A stretch of 46,965 bases of DNA, taken from Opitutaceae bacterium. Its GTDB lineage: Bacteria > Verrucomicrobiota > Verrucomicrobiia > Opitutales > Opitutaceae. Of the stretch, positions 18,913 to 28,759 are shown piece by piece. How positions within the stretch are numbered: position 1 is the first letter of the stretch; every line of letters starts with the position of its first letter. The notes under the pieces are model-generated. The model was not told the DNA's origin and made no database searches. It saw nothing but the letters and a program-made list of their open reading frames with translations. The stretch is from positions 1-46,965 of the forward strand of contig JANQKU010000195.1 of assembly GCA_028280955.1 (NCBI GenBank), in the 5' to 3' direction. A program made the position numbers and the translations under genes.

Positions 18913-19956
18913 ATGAGGCTTAATCCCTTAACTCAAAAAAAACTCAAACGATTCTATACCCTCAAACGCGGGTATTATTCCTTTTTAATTTTTGCAATAC
19001 TTCTGGGATTCACTGTCATAGGTGAACTCCTGGTCAATAACCGCGCCCTCATCGTTTCCTATAACGGAAAACTGTATTTCCCCACTTACACCGCCCAAAA
19101 ACCCGGCACTCTTTTTGGCGAAACTTATTCTTATGAAGCAAACTACCGGGAACTAAAAGAAAAGTTTAAAACTGAAGATCAGGGCAATTGGATTCTCATG
19201 CCCATCGTTCCTTATAACCCTTTCGAAAATGATTTTCGGGAAAATGAAAAAGCGGCTCGTCCACCATCCTTAGCTCAGCAACATTTCTTAGGCACGGATA
19301 CAACGGGCAGAGATATCCTTGCTCGACTTTTTTATGGATTCCGCACAGCCATGATCTTTGCCCTAGGCTTCATGGCCTTTGTCTATTTTGTAGGCATTAC
19401 CATCGGATGCGCTATGGGGTATTTTGGCGGAGTCTTCGATCTTTTTGTCCAACGACTGATCGAAATATGGTCCAATATTCCCTTTCTCTTCATTGTCATT
19501 ATCATCGCATCCATTATCCGGCCAAATTTGGGTATTCTTCTTTTTATTACCGCTATCTTTTCTTGGACCTCCATTACCTATTATATGCGAACCGGCACCT
19601 ATCGCGAAAAAGCCAGGGATTACGTCGCAGCTGCTCAACTGATGGGAGCCAGCACACCTCGTATTCTTTTTCAACACATCCTCCCCAACATTCTTTCAAC
19701 TCTGGTTACCTTTATGCCCTTTACCATTGCAGCGGCGATTACCAGCTTAACCGCTCTTGATTTCCTGGGTTTTGGCTTACCTGCTCCTTCTCCCAGTTGG
19801 GGTGAATTACTACGACAAGGAACAGGAAATTTATATGCTCCCTGGATTGTCATGTCCGCCTTTTGTGCCATGGTTACGATACTCGTCCTGATAACCTTTA
19901 TCGGCGAGGCAATACGCGAAGCCTTTGATCCCAAAAAATTTACTACCTATCAATAA
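18913..19956 (+). CDS. yejE: ABC transporter permease, YejE/OppC type
   Basis: This is the second permease of the importer, with 347 residues. The N-terminus (KKLKRFYTLKRGYYSFLIF, then IGELLVNNRALIVSYNGKLYFPTY) is the characteristic YejE start, including the periplasmic loop. The ordered text LGTDTTGRDILARLFYGFR precedes the BPD_transp domain, and the EAA loop reads YVAAAQLMGASTPRILFQHILPN. About six membrane segments are apparent. It sits 7 bases after yejB and 8 bases before the binding-protein gene, so translational coupling is likely. Confidence 0.87.
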   Translation: MRLNPLTQKKLKRFYTLKRGYYSFLIFAILLGFTVIGELLVNNRALIVSYNGKLYFPTYTAQKPGTLFGETYSYEANYRELKEKFKTEDQGNWILMPIVPYNPFENDFRENEKAARPPSLAQQHFLGTDTTGRDILARLFYGFRTAMIFALGFMAFVYFVGITIGCAMGYFGGVFDLFVQRLIEIWSNIPFLFIVIIIASIIRPNLGILLFITAIFSWTSITYYMRTGTYREKARDYVAAAQLMGASTPRILFQHILPNILSTLVTFMPFTIAAAITSLTALDFLGFGLPAPSPSWGELLRQGTGNLYAPWIVMSAFCAMVTILVLITFIGEAIREAFDPKKFTTYQ

Positions 19957-19964
19957 CTCCCTTC

Positions 19965-21911
19965 ATGAAAACGTCTAAGTTACGATTCCATCTTACCCTT
20001 CTTTTTATCCTCTCAAGTCTAATTCTATGGACTGGTTGTAGCTCACAAAAAGAAGACAACTCAAGTGAGCAAATCTCATCCGACTTTAATCAGAAGGTTC
20101 AAACCTATTATGAAGCTTCTCCTGAAAATTTTGTTTTCAAATCAATTGAGGATCTTCCGCAAGATTTGAAATGGGAAGATGGAAATGACTTGCCCGATAT
20201 TGGCTCCCCCAATGCTAAAAAGGGAGGCACATACTATGAATATATTCCCGATTTTCCCAGAACACTTCGCTATGTGGGAACCGATGCGAACGGGTCTTTC
20301 CGCTCTGAAATATTAGACTACAATAGGGTATCCCTCATTCATCTTCATCCCAATATTCCCGAACGTTTCTATCCTGGATTAGCCAAAGAGTGGGCTATTG
20401 ATTGGGAAACTCATACTATTTATCTTCGTCTAAATCCCGAGGCCACTTATTCCGATGGAGTTCCTGTCCGAACCGATGACTTTTTCTTTCTTTTTTATTT
20501 GAGACAAAGCCCACATATTCAGGCACCTTACTCTAATAATGTTTTTAAATTTGGGACTTATTTTACAAAAATAACCAAATACGATGATCTCACCTTTTCT
20601 ATTACCATAAAGTCCACCAAGCCAGACATGCTTAGTTTTGCCGCGCTTAGCCCGGTTCCTCAGCATTTTTATCAGGGCTTTGGGGAAAACTTCATTACGG
20701 ACTATCAATGGCAGTTTGAACCGACTACTGGGGCCTATACCATTCGCCCTGAAGATGTCGAAAAAGGACAATCGATCATCATGCGCCGAAACAAAAACTG
20801 GTGGGCTAAAGACCTGAAGTTTTTCCGCAATCGATTTAATTATGATAAACTGCACTACGAAGTCATCCGTGATCCCAGTAAAGCTTTTGAAGCCTTTCTA
20901 CGCGGTGATTTAGATGCTGGCAGGATGACATCGCCAGAACAATGGTATGAAAAACTTCCCGACAATCATCCTTTAGTCGAAACCGGCTTTATTCACAAAA
21001 TCACCTTCTACAACGAAATTCCTCGACCTACCTGGGGCTTGAGAATCAACTCATATCAACCCCTTCTAAATAACAGGGACATCCGCATCGGTATCAATTA
21101 TGCCTGCAATTTTGGCCTGATAAACAAAGAATTTTTTCGGGGAGACAACGAACGCCTGCGCACTGTTGCAGATGGATATGGAGAATTTTCCCACCCTACT
21201 CTGAAAGCAAGACCTTTCGATGTCGAAAAAGCTCTCGAATATTTCGCCAAAGCTGGATTCAACGAACGAGGAGCAGATGGCATTTTGGTAAACGAACAAG
21301 GACAACGACTATCCTTTAGTCTCACCACCGGCTATAAGCGATTTGAAGCGGCTTTCACAATTCTAGTCGAAGAAGCAGCTAAAGCAGGATTAGAACTAAA
21401 ACTAGACATTATGGATCATACAACCAGTTTCAAACTCATCTCCGAGAAAAAACATCAGATTCATTTTGTCGGAATGATAGTTGGTCTCAACATGTATCCA
21501 GATTATTGGCAAGGATACCATTCTGACAATGCGATAAACGAAGATGGAACAGCCAAGCCAAATACAAACAATTTTACGATAACAAACGACAACGAAATTG
21601 ACGCCTTGATTGATCGTTACCGTGATAGCTCCGACAAAGAAGAAATCAAACAGCTCTCTCACCTGATTTCTGAGAAACTACATGACTACGCCGCATTTAT
21701 CCCCGGTTGGGTCGCTCCGTTTTATCGAACAGCAAAATGGAAATGGGTTCACTTTCCCGATGACTTTAATGTACGTCAAAGCCTCCGACATCGGGAATAT
21801 AGAGTGGATTGGTTTGAGGGGAATGAACGGGAAGAAACACTACGTGCTTTGAAAACAGGTAAAACTTTTGAGAAAACCATACAGGTCTACGATCAATACA
21901 AGCGGAACTAA
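19965..21911 (+). CDS. yejA: extracellular solute-binding protein, family 5 (YejA-like)
   Basis: This is the substrate-capturing protein of the importer, 648 residues, in the upper range of the family like YejA. Residues 1-24 are a signal peptide, and C25 could be a lipidation site, although the box reads LWTGC with Trp at -3, so the lipobox is imperfect. Family 5 marks include [37 protein letters not shown] and the two-lobe arrangement with [14 protein letters not shown]. Family 5 proteins bind peptides, but some bind nickel, heme or chito-oligosaccharides, so the GH20 genes in this window make an amino-sugar ligand conceivable. It lies between the permeases and the second ATPase pair. Confidence 0.88.
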   Translation: MKTSKLRFHLTLLFILSSLILWTGCSSQKEDNSSEQISSDFNQKVQTYYEASPENFVFKSIEDLPQDLKWEDGNDLPDIGSPNAKKGGTYYEYIPDFPRTLRYVGTDANGSFRSEILDYNRVSLIHLHPNIPERFYPGLAKEWAIDWETHTIYLRLNPEATYSDGVPVRTDDFFFLFYLRQSPHIQAPYSNNVFKFGTYFTKITKYDDLTFSITIKSTKPDMLSFAALSPVPQHFYQGFGENFITDYQWQFEPTTGAYTIRPEDVEKGQSIIMRRNKNWWAKDLKFFRNRFNYDKLHYEVIRDPSKAFEAFLRGDLDAGRMTSPEQWYEKLPDNHPLVETGFIHKITFYNEIPRPTWGLRINSYQPLLNNRDIRIGINYACNFGLINKEFFRGDNERLRTVADGYGEFSHPTLKARPFDVEKALEYFAKAGFNERGADGILVNEQGQRLSFSLTTGYKRFEAAFTILVEEAAKAGLELKLDIMDHTTSFKLISEKKHQIHFVGMIVGLNMYPDYWQGYHSDNAINEDGTAKPNTNNFTITNDNEIDALIDRYRDSSDKEEIKQLSHLISEKLHDYAAFIPGWVAPFYRTAKWKWVHFPDDFNVRQSLRHREYRVDWFEGNEREETLRALKTGKTFEKTIQVYDQYKRN

Positions 21912-21939
21912 ACCCAATCTGGATTTTTCTATTTCTCCC

Positions 21940-22956
21940 ATGATCTCCAGTTTGGATAATTCGTCCCAGCAGCTGACTTCCGAAACAATTCTCTTAGAGG
22001 TTAAGAACTTAGTCACAGCTTTTGATACCGACGCGGGCCAAGTGACCGCTGTCGACGATGTCAGCTTTAGTATTCAACAAGGACAAACCCTTGGGATCGT
22101 CGGAGAATCCGGCTGCGGGAAAAGCGTTACGGCGCTTTCCATCATGCGCTTACTTCCACAACCCATGGGACATTTACTTGGAGGAAAAATCCTCTTTAAA
22201 GGGCAAGATCTTGCGACCTTTCCTATTGAAGAAATGCGGAAAATTCGAGGAGGACAAATAGGAATGATCTTTCAAGAACCGATGACTGCTCTAAACCCTG
22301 TCCATCGCATTGGAAAACAACTCAGCGAAGTCTTTCTTCTCCACCAGGATATCACAAACGAAGAAGCTTTCACTAAAGCTATCGAGCTTCTCGACAAAGT
22401 GGGTATCCCATCTCCCCAAATCAGAATTAAAGAGTATCCTCATCAACTTTCAGGAGGCATGCGCCAGCGAGTCGTTATTGCCATGGCCATAGCCTGCAAA
22501 CCAGCTCTACTGATTGCCGATGAACCAACCACTGCCCTCGACGTCACCATCCAGGCTCAAATCCTCGAACTTTTGAAAGAGCTCCAGCAAGAAATGGGCA
22601 TGTCGACAATTTTGATCACACATGATCTTGGCGTCATCGCTGAAACTTGCGATGAAGTGGTTGTTATGTATGCCGGGCGTGTGGCCGAACGTGGATCAGT
22701 CTACGATATTTTTGAAAACCCCAAACACCCCTACACTCAGGGATTACTTGCTTCAATACCCCGACTTGAGGATGAGAGGAAAACCTGCATGCAAACAATT
22801 GAAGGTATGGTCCCCGGGCTGCTCGACCTGCCTTCCGGCTGTCGATTTCAAAACCGTTGTCCACTGAGAGAAGATAAATGCGCAGAAAGGCAACCACCAG
22901 AAGAACAAATTGGCCCAGATCACTATGTGAGCTGCTTCCGACACAGCGAAACATAA
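21940..22956 (+). CDS. peptide/oligosaccharide ABC transporter ATPase, OppD/DppD type (copy 2)
   Basis: This is a second D-type ATPase of the same locus. The 338 residues carry Walker [10 protein letters not shown]-loop [10 protein letters not shown], signature LSGGMRQR, Walker [15 protein letters not shown] and C-terminal cysteines [15 protein letters not shown] start at the ATG at 21940, after the yejA stop; the frame is open 24 codons further up, overlapping yejA by 44 bases, but that extension has no family likeness. It clearly differs from copy 1 (for example GCGKS against [13 protein letters not shown] against DPMTSLNP), so this is an old duplication or separate recruitment and not a recent copy. 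Confidence 0.9.
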   Translation: MISSLDNSSQQLTSETILLEVKNLVTAFDTDAGQVTAVDDVSFSIQQGQTLGIVGESGCGKSVTALSIMRLLPQPMGHLLGGKILFKGQDLATFPIEEMRKIRGGQIGMIFQEPMTALNPVHRIGKQLSEVFLLHQDITNEEAFTKAIELLDKVGIPSPQIRIKEYPHQLSGGMRQRVVIAMAIACKPALLIADEPTTALDVTIQAQILELLKELQQEMGMSTILITHDLGVIAETCDEVVVMYAGRVAERGSVYDIFENPKHPYTQGLLASIPRLEDERKTCMQTIEGMVPGLLDLPSGCRFQNRCPLREDKCAERQPPEEQIGPDHYVSCFRHSET

Positions 22957-22969
22957 ACTGCCAAAAACA

Positions 22970-23956
22970 ATGCTGGACACCAACCATCTTCTCGAAGTCA
23001 AAAACCTGAAAACCTATTTCCCGGTTCGAAGCGGTATCTTCTTAACAGCTCAAGCCCAATGCAAAGCTGTCGACGATATTTCCTTTTCTCTTCAAGCAGG
23101 AGAAACCCTCGGACTAGTAGGAGAATCCGGTTGTGGGAAATCAACCCTAGGTAAAACTATTGCTCGGTTGATTAAACCCAACAATGGAAGTATCCATTTT
23201 CAAAACACAGACATCACAACCCTTGGCAGAAAAAAACTCAAGCCGCTGCGAAAGGATATTCAAATGATTTTTCAGGACCCTGCTGATTCCCTCAATTCGC
23301 GTCATAGTATCAGCAACATCCTAGAAGAACCTTTTATTATTCACGGCATTGGAAATGCCAAACATAGAAAAAAGAGAGTCTGCGAATTAATGAAAAAAGT
23401 CGGTCTCCAAGCTAACGCTATTGATCGCTTTCCTTTTGAATTTTCTGGGGGCCAGAGACAACGTATCGGCATCGCCCGAGCCATTGCCCTCAATCCAAAA
23501 TTAATCATCTGTGATGAACCTGTCTCCGCTCTAGATGTTTCTGTCCAGAGTCAGGTTCTTAACCTGCTCATGGATCTACAAAAAGAGATGCAGCTTTCCT
23601 ATCTCTTTATTGCTCATGATCTTGCCGTCGTAAAACACATCTCAGACCGTATCGCCATCATGTACCTGGGCAAGATAGTCGAAATGGGTGAGGCAGATGA
23701 CATCTACCAGCGCCCCAGACATCCTTACACCCGTGCTCTTATTTCAGCAATTCCCACTCCTGACCCACGTAAAAAGAGCAAACGGCAAATTCTAGTAGGG
23801 GATGTACCCTCTCCCATCAATCCTCCTTCTGGATGCCCCTTCCATACCCGTTGTCCTCATGTTCAGGATATCTGCCGGACTAAATTACCTCTCCTTCGAA
23901 ATACAGCTGAAACAGATCAAAAAAAACATACAGTCGCTTGTCATTTTGATCTGTGA
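22970..23956 (+). CDS. peptide/oligosaccharide ABC transporter ATPase, OppF/DppF type (copy 2)
   Basis: This is the F-type partner of the preceding D-type ATPase, starting 13 bases after it. The 328 residues have the F-type insert FPVRSGIFLTAQAQCKAVDD, Walker [10 protein letters not shown]-loop FQDPADSLNSR, signature FSGGQRQR, Walker B LIICDEPVSALD (Cys in place of the usual Ala) and cysteines CPFHTRCPHVQDIC. It closes the transporter operon. A small GGATC-TTTT-GATCC hairpin follows, but with no U-tract. Which of the two ATPase pairs drives the single permease pair cannot be told from sequence. Confidence 0.9.
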   Translation: MLDTNHLLEVKNLKTYFPVRSGIFLTAQAQCKAVDDISFSLQAGETLGLVGESGCGKSTLGKTIARLIKPNNGSIHFQNTDITTLGRKKLKPLRKDIQMIFQDPADSLNSRHSISNILEEPFIIHGIGNAKHRKKRVCELMKKVGLQANAIDRFPFEFSGGQRQRIGIARAIALNPKLIICDEPVSALDVSVQSQVLNLLMDLQKEMQLSYLFIAHDLAVVKHISDRIAIMYLGKIVEMGEADDIYQRPRHPYTRALISAIPTPDPRKKSKRQILVGDVPSPINPPSGCPFHTRCPHVQDICRTKLPLLRNTAETDQKKHTVACHFDL

Positions 23957-24066
23957 TCGGTTCCCGGATCTTTTGATCCATTCGCCTTTCAAGCGAGCGT
24001 AATTAGGGTCTTCAAAAAAAGTTCATTTTGATGAAAGATTGAGTTGCATTGCCTGAAATGTTTTCC

Positions 24067-24078
24067 GAGCGTACGCTC
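24067..24078. promoter_or_regulatory. perfect 12-base palindrome before the first MFS gene, candidate operator
   Basis: GAGCGTACGCTC is a perfect palindrome placed 15 bases before the ATG and just ahead of the Shine-Dalgarno GGAG (24086-24089). A related half (TTTGAGCGTAC) occupies a similar place before the second MFS gene. The position and symmetry suit a repressor operator of LacI or similar type, but no regulator gene is in the window. Confidence 0.4.
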
Positions 24079-24093
24079 AACAAAAGGAGTATT

Positions 24094-25527
24094 ATGAGTG
24101 AGCATCACTCGACCTTAACCATTTCGACCGATCAACCGACAAATATCAGTAACCGTTCAGCCCTGCGAAGGAATCTTTCACTCTGCTTCTCGGAGGGGAT
24201 TGTCGCAATGCCGATCGTGTATCTTACCCTACCCGGTAACTTCATTATCGCAATGCTCCTTACCCAGGTCTTTCAGTTATCTGATCCAACCTTTGGCCTG
24301 ATTGTCTCCCTGCCAGCCTGGTGTAACGTTGCTCAACTCATCATCATTCCTTTCCTGGGAAAACTATGGTCTCAAAAAACCATTACCCTGATTTTTTCAT
24401 GGTTACACCTTCTCGTCTGGTCCGCCTTGGGCTCCATCCTCCCCTTTATCCCGGAAGACAATATCGAAACCGCCGGAAAAATCTTTTTCATCCTTTTTCT
24501 CTTCTCCAGTCTGCTGCAAGCAATGGTCGGTGTCTCCTGGACATCCTGGATTCAGGAATGGATTCCGGGACGTATCCGAGGCAAATTTTTTGGGAAGCGA
24601 AATCGCATTCTCCAAGTCGCTACTATTCTCTTTATTTTAGGGACAACCTTCTGCCTAAGTTTCTTTGAAAAGAACAATCCTATCCTCGGATTTCAGATCA
24701 TCATCTATGCTTCAGTTTTACTACGAGCACTCTCCATTTTCTATCAACAAAGGATTCTTTCCACCTCTGCCCAAAGTGAAATTGAAGTCGCACATAATCT
24801 CAAAGCACAAACCCGATTCATCCTCCAAAGTAAACCCCTGAAACTCTTTTTTGTTTTCGGAGCCCTCTTTGGTTTTTCCACAAATTTCCTCGGCCCTTTT
24901 TTTAATGTTTTTCTCTACGAAGTCATGGAGCTTGGGGTCAAAGATCTGGCGATCTATACCATCGTGGCCAGTATCGCTGGCGCCGTTTCACTCCCAGCTT
25001 GGGGTCGACTCCTGGATAGCTACGGCAACCGTCCTGTCATCCTGGTCATTCTCTTCATCTGGATGTTCTTCGGCTATAGCTGGTGTTTTGTAACTCCCGA
25101 ACGAACCTGGATTCTTCACTTTGCCTTTGCCTCTGGAGGTCTGTTTTCAGCTGGTTTTATTCTAGGCACCTTTAATCTACTCCTAAAACTCATCCCCAGA
25201 GAAGCCAAAACGACCGCCATCAGTCTCAACGTGGCCATCACATCAGCTACTGCAGCGATTGCTCCGATCATTGGAGGTCTTCTTCTTGAACAGATTTCAA
25301 GGTACGGAGTGGATAAATTACATACCTTTCAAGCGATGGGATTTGTCCATCATACTCTCATCCTCCTCAGTGGACTCATTCTTTTTAAAATTACAGAGTT
25401 AAAATCTTCATCTCTCAACCAAGTCATTGGCGCTATGCGTTCTTTCCGCCAGATCGGCGCCCTTACCGGTTTAACCTTCTTTGCCAACTATACCTTCACC
25501 AGGCGAAAAAAACGGAAGCGCAAATGA
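24094..25527 (+). CDS. MFS transporter (first of a tandem pair)
   Basis: This major facilitator protein of 477 residues has about 12 membrane segments, a soluble N-terminal tail of some 20 residues and a very basic C-terminus RRKKRKRK. The loop between TM4 and TM5 reads GRIRGKFFGKRNRILQ, a motif A-like element of the second kind found in sugar and drug transporters. I chose the ATG at 24094 because GGAG sits five bases ahead of it; the frame is open a further 15 codons, but the extension overlaps the palindrome. It is about 60% identical by eye to the next gene and has the same length. Location between the ABC importer and the glycan enzymes suggests sugar uptake; an efflux role is not excluded. 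Confidence 0.85.
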   Translation: MSEHHSTLTISTDQPTNISNRSALRRNLSLCFSEGIVAMPIVYLTLPGNFIIAMLLTQVFQLSDPTFGLIVSLPAWCNVAQLIIIPFLGKLWSQKTITLIFSWLHLLVWSALGSILPFIPEDNIETAGKIFFILFLFSSLLQAMVGVSWTSWIQEWIPGRIRGKFFGKRNRILQVATILFILGTTFCLSFFEKNNPILGFQIIIYASVLLRALSIFYQQRILSTSAQSEIEVAHNLKAQTRFILQSKPLKLFFVFGALFGFSTNFLGPFFNVFLYEVMELGVKDLAIYTIVASIAGAVSLPAWGRLLDSYGNRPVILVILFIWMFFGYSWCFVTPERTWILHFAFASGGLFSAGFILGTFNLLLKLIPREAKTTAISLNVAITSATAAIAPIIGGLLLEQISRYGVDKLHTFQAMGFVHHTLILLSGLILFKITELKSSSLNQVIGAMRSFRQIGALTGLTFFANYTFTRRKKRKRK

Positions 25528-25631
25528 TCTATCATTTTATCAAAACCTCAACAGCCGCTGGAATGGATCTCATTACCTTCTGTATTTTTTCTCATTTATT
25601 GAAAATGGAGATTGCGTTGCCTTCCTCCATC

Positions 25632-25648
25632 TTTGAGCGTACAGCTGA
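25632..25648. promoter_or_regulatory. imperfect copy of the palindromic element before the second MFS gene
   Basis: TTTGAGCGTACAGCTGA has the left half TTGAGCGTAC that matches the palindrome before the first MFS gene; the right half is degenerate. Upstream, GATTGCGTTGC (25610-25620) matches GATTGAGTTGC (24037-24047) at 10 of 11 bases, so the whole leader was duplicated together with the gene. Confidence 0.35.
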
Positions 25649-25660
25649 CAAAGGATCCAC

Positions 25661-27094
25661 ATGAATGAAGAACCTTTGACCTCTTCATCAGAAAAACCCT
25701 CTCAGATAGCTAAAAAAACGCCTTCAACCCTTCGGAAAAACCTTTTCCTGGGCCAGGCTCTTGGAGTTGTAGCGATGCCTCTCGGTTTTCTTATCCTACC
25801 GAGTAACTTCATCATCGCCATGCTCCTGACGCAAACTTTTCAACTATCTGACTCCGTCTATGGATTAATTGTTTCCCTGCCAGCCTGGTGCAATGTCGCC
25901 CAACTTATCATCGTTCCCTTACTGGGAAATCGCTGGTCTCAGAAATCGGTTACCCAAGTCTTCTCCTGGATCCATCTGATCATTTGGGCCGTTCTGGCGA
26001 GTGTCCTTCCCTTTATCCCCCAAGACAATCTAAAGTTAGCCAGTCAAATCTTTTTTATCCTTTTTTTCCTATCCAGTTTTTTTCATGCCATCCTTGGTGT
26101 TGCCTTTACCTCATGGCTTCAAGAATGGGTTCCCGGGCGTATTCGCGGAAAATATTTTGGCAAACGAAACCGAATCCTCCAGATCACTACCATTTTCATT
26201 ATACTCGGAGGTAGTTACATTCTCTCCCTATTGGAAACCGATAACATTATTCTAGGATTTCAAATCATCATTTATATCTCTGTTTTTCTTCGAGCTATTT
26301 CTGTTATTCTCCAATACCAAATCCTTTCGACCTCTGACCATCAACTCCGGGAAAAAAAATACAATCTGAAATCGCAGATCCGTATTATTCTGCATTCAAA
26401 ACCCCTTATTCTCTTTTTTCTCTTTGGAGCTAGCTTTGGTTTTGCCGCCAGTTTTCTCGGTCCCTTCTTTATGGTTTTTTACTATGAAGCTTTACACCTG
26501 AAAGTCGACCAGGTAGCACGATTTGTCACTATCTCCAGCATCGCGGGAGCTCTTGCCCTGCCAGCCTGGGGGAGGCTCTTCGATCAAAACGGAATTCGGC
26601 CTGTCTTACTCGTCATCATGTTTATCTGGCTCCCTTGCGGTTATTCCGGTTATTGGGTTACCCCGGAAAGAACATGGATACTCTATGGGCTTTTTGCCAT
26701 AAGTGGCTTTTTCTCATCTGGATTTCTCTTGGGTTCATTCAATCTTTTATTAAAATTGATCCCACCTGAAGCTAAGACAACAGCCATCAGTATCCATCTA
26801 TCGATTACATCACTTACTGCCGCAATTGCCCCCATTTTGGGAGGTTTATTTCTCGAAAAACTCTGGAGTTTACAAATCGAAAAACTGGACGCCTATCATC
26901 TTTGCGTCATCATTCACTACACTTCCGTTCTCCTGACAACCTCTCTTCTCTTAGCACTGAAAGAACCCAAGTCCACTTCTCTCAATCAGGTAATCGGTGC
27001 AATGCGCTCTTTTCGACAAATTGGAGCCCTCATGGGTATTGGTTTCTTTGTCAACTACGTTTTCACCAGACGAAAACGTACTCGACGAAAATGA
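25661..27094 (+). CDS. MFS transporter (second of a tandem pair)
   Basis: This is a paralogue of the previous gene with exactly the same length, 477 residues, and the same layout. Blocks shared almost unchanged include NFIIAMLLTQ, GLIVSLPAWCNVAQLII, GRIRGK-FGKRNRILQ and SLNQVIGAMRSFRQIGAL near the end. The basic tail (RRKRTRRK) is also conserved. The ATG at 25661 is preceded by AAAGGATCC. Tandem copies that have diverged this far have probably been kept for different substrates or expression conditions. An oxidoreductase gene follows 67 bases later. Confidence 0.85.
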   Translation: MNEEPLTSSSEKPSQIAKKTPSTLRKNLFLGQALGVVAMPLGFLILPSNFIIAMLLTQTFQLSDSVYGLIVSLPAWCNVAQLIIVPLLGNRWSQKSVTQVFSWIHLIIWAVLASVLPFIPQDNLKLASQIFFILFFLSSFFHAILGVAFTSWLQEWVPGRIRGKYFGKRNRILQITTIFIILGGSYILSLLETDNIILGFQIIIYISVFLRAISVILQYQILSTSDHQLREKKYNLKSQIRIILHSKPLILFFLFGASFGFAASFLGPFFMVFYYEALHLKVDQVARFVTISSIAGALALPAWGRLFDQNGIRPVLLVIMFIWLPCGYSGYWVTPERTWILYGLFAISGFFSSGFLLGSFNLLLKLIPPEAKTTAISIHLSITSLTAAIAPILGGLFLEKLWSLQIEKLDAYHLCVIIHYTSVLLTTSLLLALKEPKSTSLNQVIGAMRSFRQIGALMGIGFFVNYVFTRRKRTRRK

Positions 27095-27161
27095 GTGACA
27101 ACAACTGTCAATTATTGAGAAAAGAATCCTCCATCCCTTATTGATTGGGAAAGAAACCCAT

Positions 27162-28310
27162 ATGAAAAAAGAAATCGGCATTGGTATTATTGGTTGCGGC
27201 GGTAGAATTCAAAGCCTACTCAGCACACTCCTTCCTCTCGATTCACGTCTCAAAGTAACAGCGCTTTGCGATCTGAGTCGAAAATCGATCAAAGAAACTC
27301 AAGATCTAATTGGTTATGCTCCCAAGACCTATAAGAAGTATCAGGATCTCGTCAAAGCCCCTCAGGTCGATTGGGTCATTATCGGCACATGGAATTGCTT
27401 TCACAGAGATAATGTCCTGGCAGCTTTCGAAGAGGGAAAAGATGTTTTCTGTGAAAAACCCTTGGCCACCAATTTCGAAGACTCTCTCGCCATGTACCGA
27501 GCCTGGAAAAAAAGCGGAAGGCAATTCAACATTGGATTCACTCTTCGCTTTTCTCCCCATTATCGCAAACTCAAGCAACTTCTCAACAAAGGAACCATCG
27601 GTGATATCATCAGCCTCGAATTCAATGAAACCTTAGGCTTCAACCATGGAGGCTACATTATGGGAGATTGGCGGCGACTGACTCAAAACGCAGGAACCCA
27701 TCTTTTGGAAAAATGCAGCCATGACATCGATCTAGCCAATTGGATGGTAGAAAGTAAGGCCAGCAAAGTAGCTTCTTTCGGAGGCCTTAATTTTTTTATC
27801 CCTGAAAACATCAAACACATGCGCCGTATCGGTAAGGATAAAGACGGTAAACCTGCCTATCAATCATGGCCTCGCCCCGTGGGGAAAAATCCATTTACGT
27901 CCGACAAAGACATCATCGACAACCAAGTCGCCATTATTGAATATACCAACGGTGTTCGAGCAACGTTTCACACCAACACCAATGCAGGCATTCCGGAACG
28001 CCGCATGTACATTTGCGGAACCGAGGGCTCTATCCGAGCCGATGTCCTGACTGGAAAAATAGAAATTCAACGTATCGGTTTTAAAACAAGAATCCGCTCT
28101 CTTCAAACTGGTTCCAGTAGTGGTCACGGTGGAGGTGATGTCGTCCTCTCAAAAGAACTAGCCGGTAGTATGCTCAGAGACCGTCCTCCGACGACTGGAT
28201 TGGAAGATGGGTTAAAGTCAGCCATCACCTGTTTCGCTATCGATAAAGCCATGGAAACCGGAAAAGTTGTTTCAGTTAATCCCTATTGGAAAAAAGCGGG
28301 ATTAATCTAA
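27162..28310 (+). CDS. Gfo/Idh/MocA family NAD(P)-dependent oxidoreductase
   Basis: This 382-residue cytoplasmic dehydrogenase acts on sugars or inositols. The N-terminal Rossmann domain has GIIGCGGR (8-14), and the family signature CEKPLATN places the catalytic lysine at K99. The histidine-bearing helix reads EKCSHDIDLANWMV, matching the usual H-x-x-D pattern. The start is the ATG at 27162 with GGGAAAG upstream; the in-frame TTG at 27141 is less likely. Family members oxidise or epimerise sugars such as glucose-fructose, inositol, or N-acetylhexosaminides (GH109-like), so a role in amino-sugar breakdown would fit the neighbours, but this is inference. Confidence 0.85.
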   Translation: MKKEIGIGIIGCGGRIQSLLSTLLPLDSRLKVTALCDLSRKSIKETQDLIGYAPKTYKKYQDLVKAPQVDWVIIGTWNCFHRDNVLAAFEEGKDVFCEKPLATNFEDSLAMYRAWKKSGRQFNIGFTLRFSPHYRKLKQLLNKGTIGDIISLEFNETLGFNHGGYIMGDWRRLTQNAGTHLLEKCSHDIDLANWMVESKASKVASFGGLNFFIPENIKHMRRIGKDKDGKPAYQSWPRPVGKNPFTSDKDIIDNQVAIIEYTNGVRATFHTNTNAGIPERRMYICGTEGSIRADVLTGKIEIQRIGFKTRIRSLQTGSSSGHGGGDVVLSKELAGSMLRDRPPTTGLEDGLKSAITCFAIDKAMETGKVVSVNPYWKKAGLI

Positions 28311-28329
28311 CGGATATTCAAGTTGCAGT

Positions 28330-28728
28330 TTAAAGTTTTGGCTCACGCAAAGCCCCAAAGACCCCGAGACTTTTATCGTCAAGTCCATTGATGACTCGCT
28401 TAATCCCATCTTTCATCATTGATGCGCCAAAATTAAGTAGGAACCCAAGCTTCAATTCCTTCAGTTTTAGGTAAGTTAAAAGCTGTTTGTGATAAATCTT
28501 ATGGAGTTGCTCCACAGATTTTAGTTCGAGAATTACCTTTCCCTCAACAAGAATATCTATTCGAAATCCTTCATCAAAATGAATTCCTTTGTATTTAATC
28601 GATACAGGGACCTGCCGTTCAATCAAAAGTCCACGTTCTTCTAATTCACGTGCAAGCACTACCTCATATACTGTTTCCAGAAGCCCTGACCCAAGATCTC
28701 GATGAATTTGTACCGCTGCATCAACCAC
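28330..28728 (-). CDS. GxxExxY-family protein (PD-(D/E)XK nuclease-like fold), start unclear
   Basis: This is a 132-residue protein with the family name motif G15-L-L-E18-T-V-Y21 and a nuclease-like core: D58 in FRIDIL, then E68-x-K70 in ILELKSV, and a following conserved Q82. Members of PF13366 are of unknown function. The usual N-terminus, ISKEVVDAAVQIHRDLG, is encoded, but the only normal start (GTG at 28726-28728) lies inside it. The frame stays open upstream, through one arm of an inverted repeat, with no ATG, GTG or TTG. The last codons (ALREPKL) are encoded by the other arm of the repeat. It is alone on the minus strand among plus-strand metabolic genes. It may be an insertion that is decaying. 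Confidence 0.75.
   Translation of the reverse strand: MVDAAVQIHRDLGSGLLETVYEVVLARELEERGLLIERQVPVSIKYKGIHFDEGFRIDILVEGKVILELKSVEQLHKIYHKQLLTYLKLKELKLGFLLNFGASMMKDGIKRVINGLDDKSLGVFGALREPKL
28343..28364 (-). repeat. left arm of inverted repeat around the GxxExxY gene
   Basis: Read on the minus strand this is GGGTCTTTGGGGCTTTGCG followed by TGA. It matches the right arm at 28760-28781 at 20 of 22 positions, in opposite orientation. It overlaps the 3' end of the GxxExxY reading frame. Confidence 0.7.
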
Positions 28729-28759
28729 CTCTTTACTTATATTATTCTCTTCTATCTTT

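Noticed and set aside
23966-23979. GGATC-TTTT-GATCC hairpin after the last ATPase gene
   Set aside because: A five-pair stem with no U-tract after it is too weak to call a terminator.
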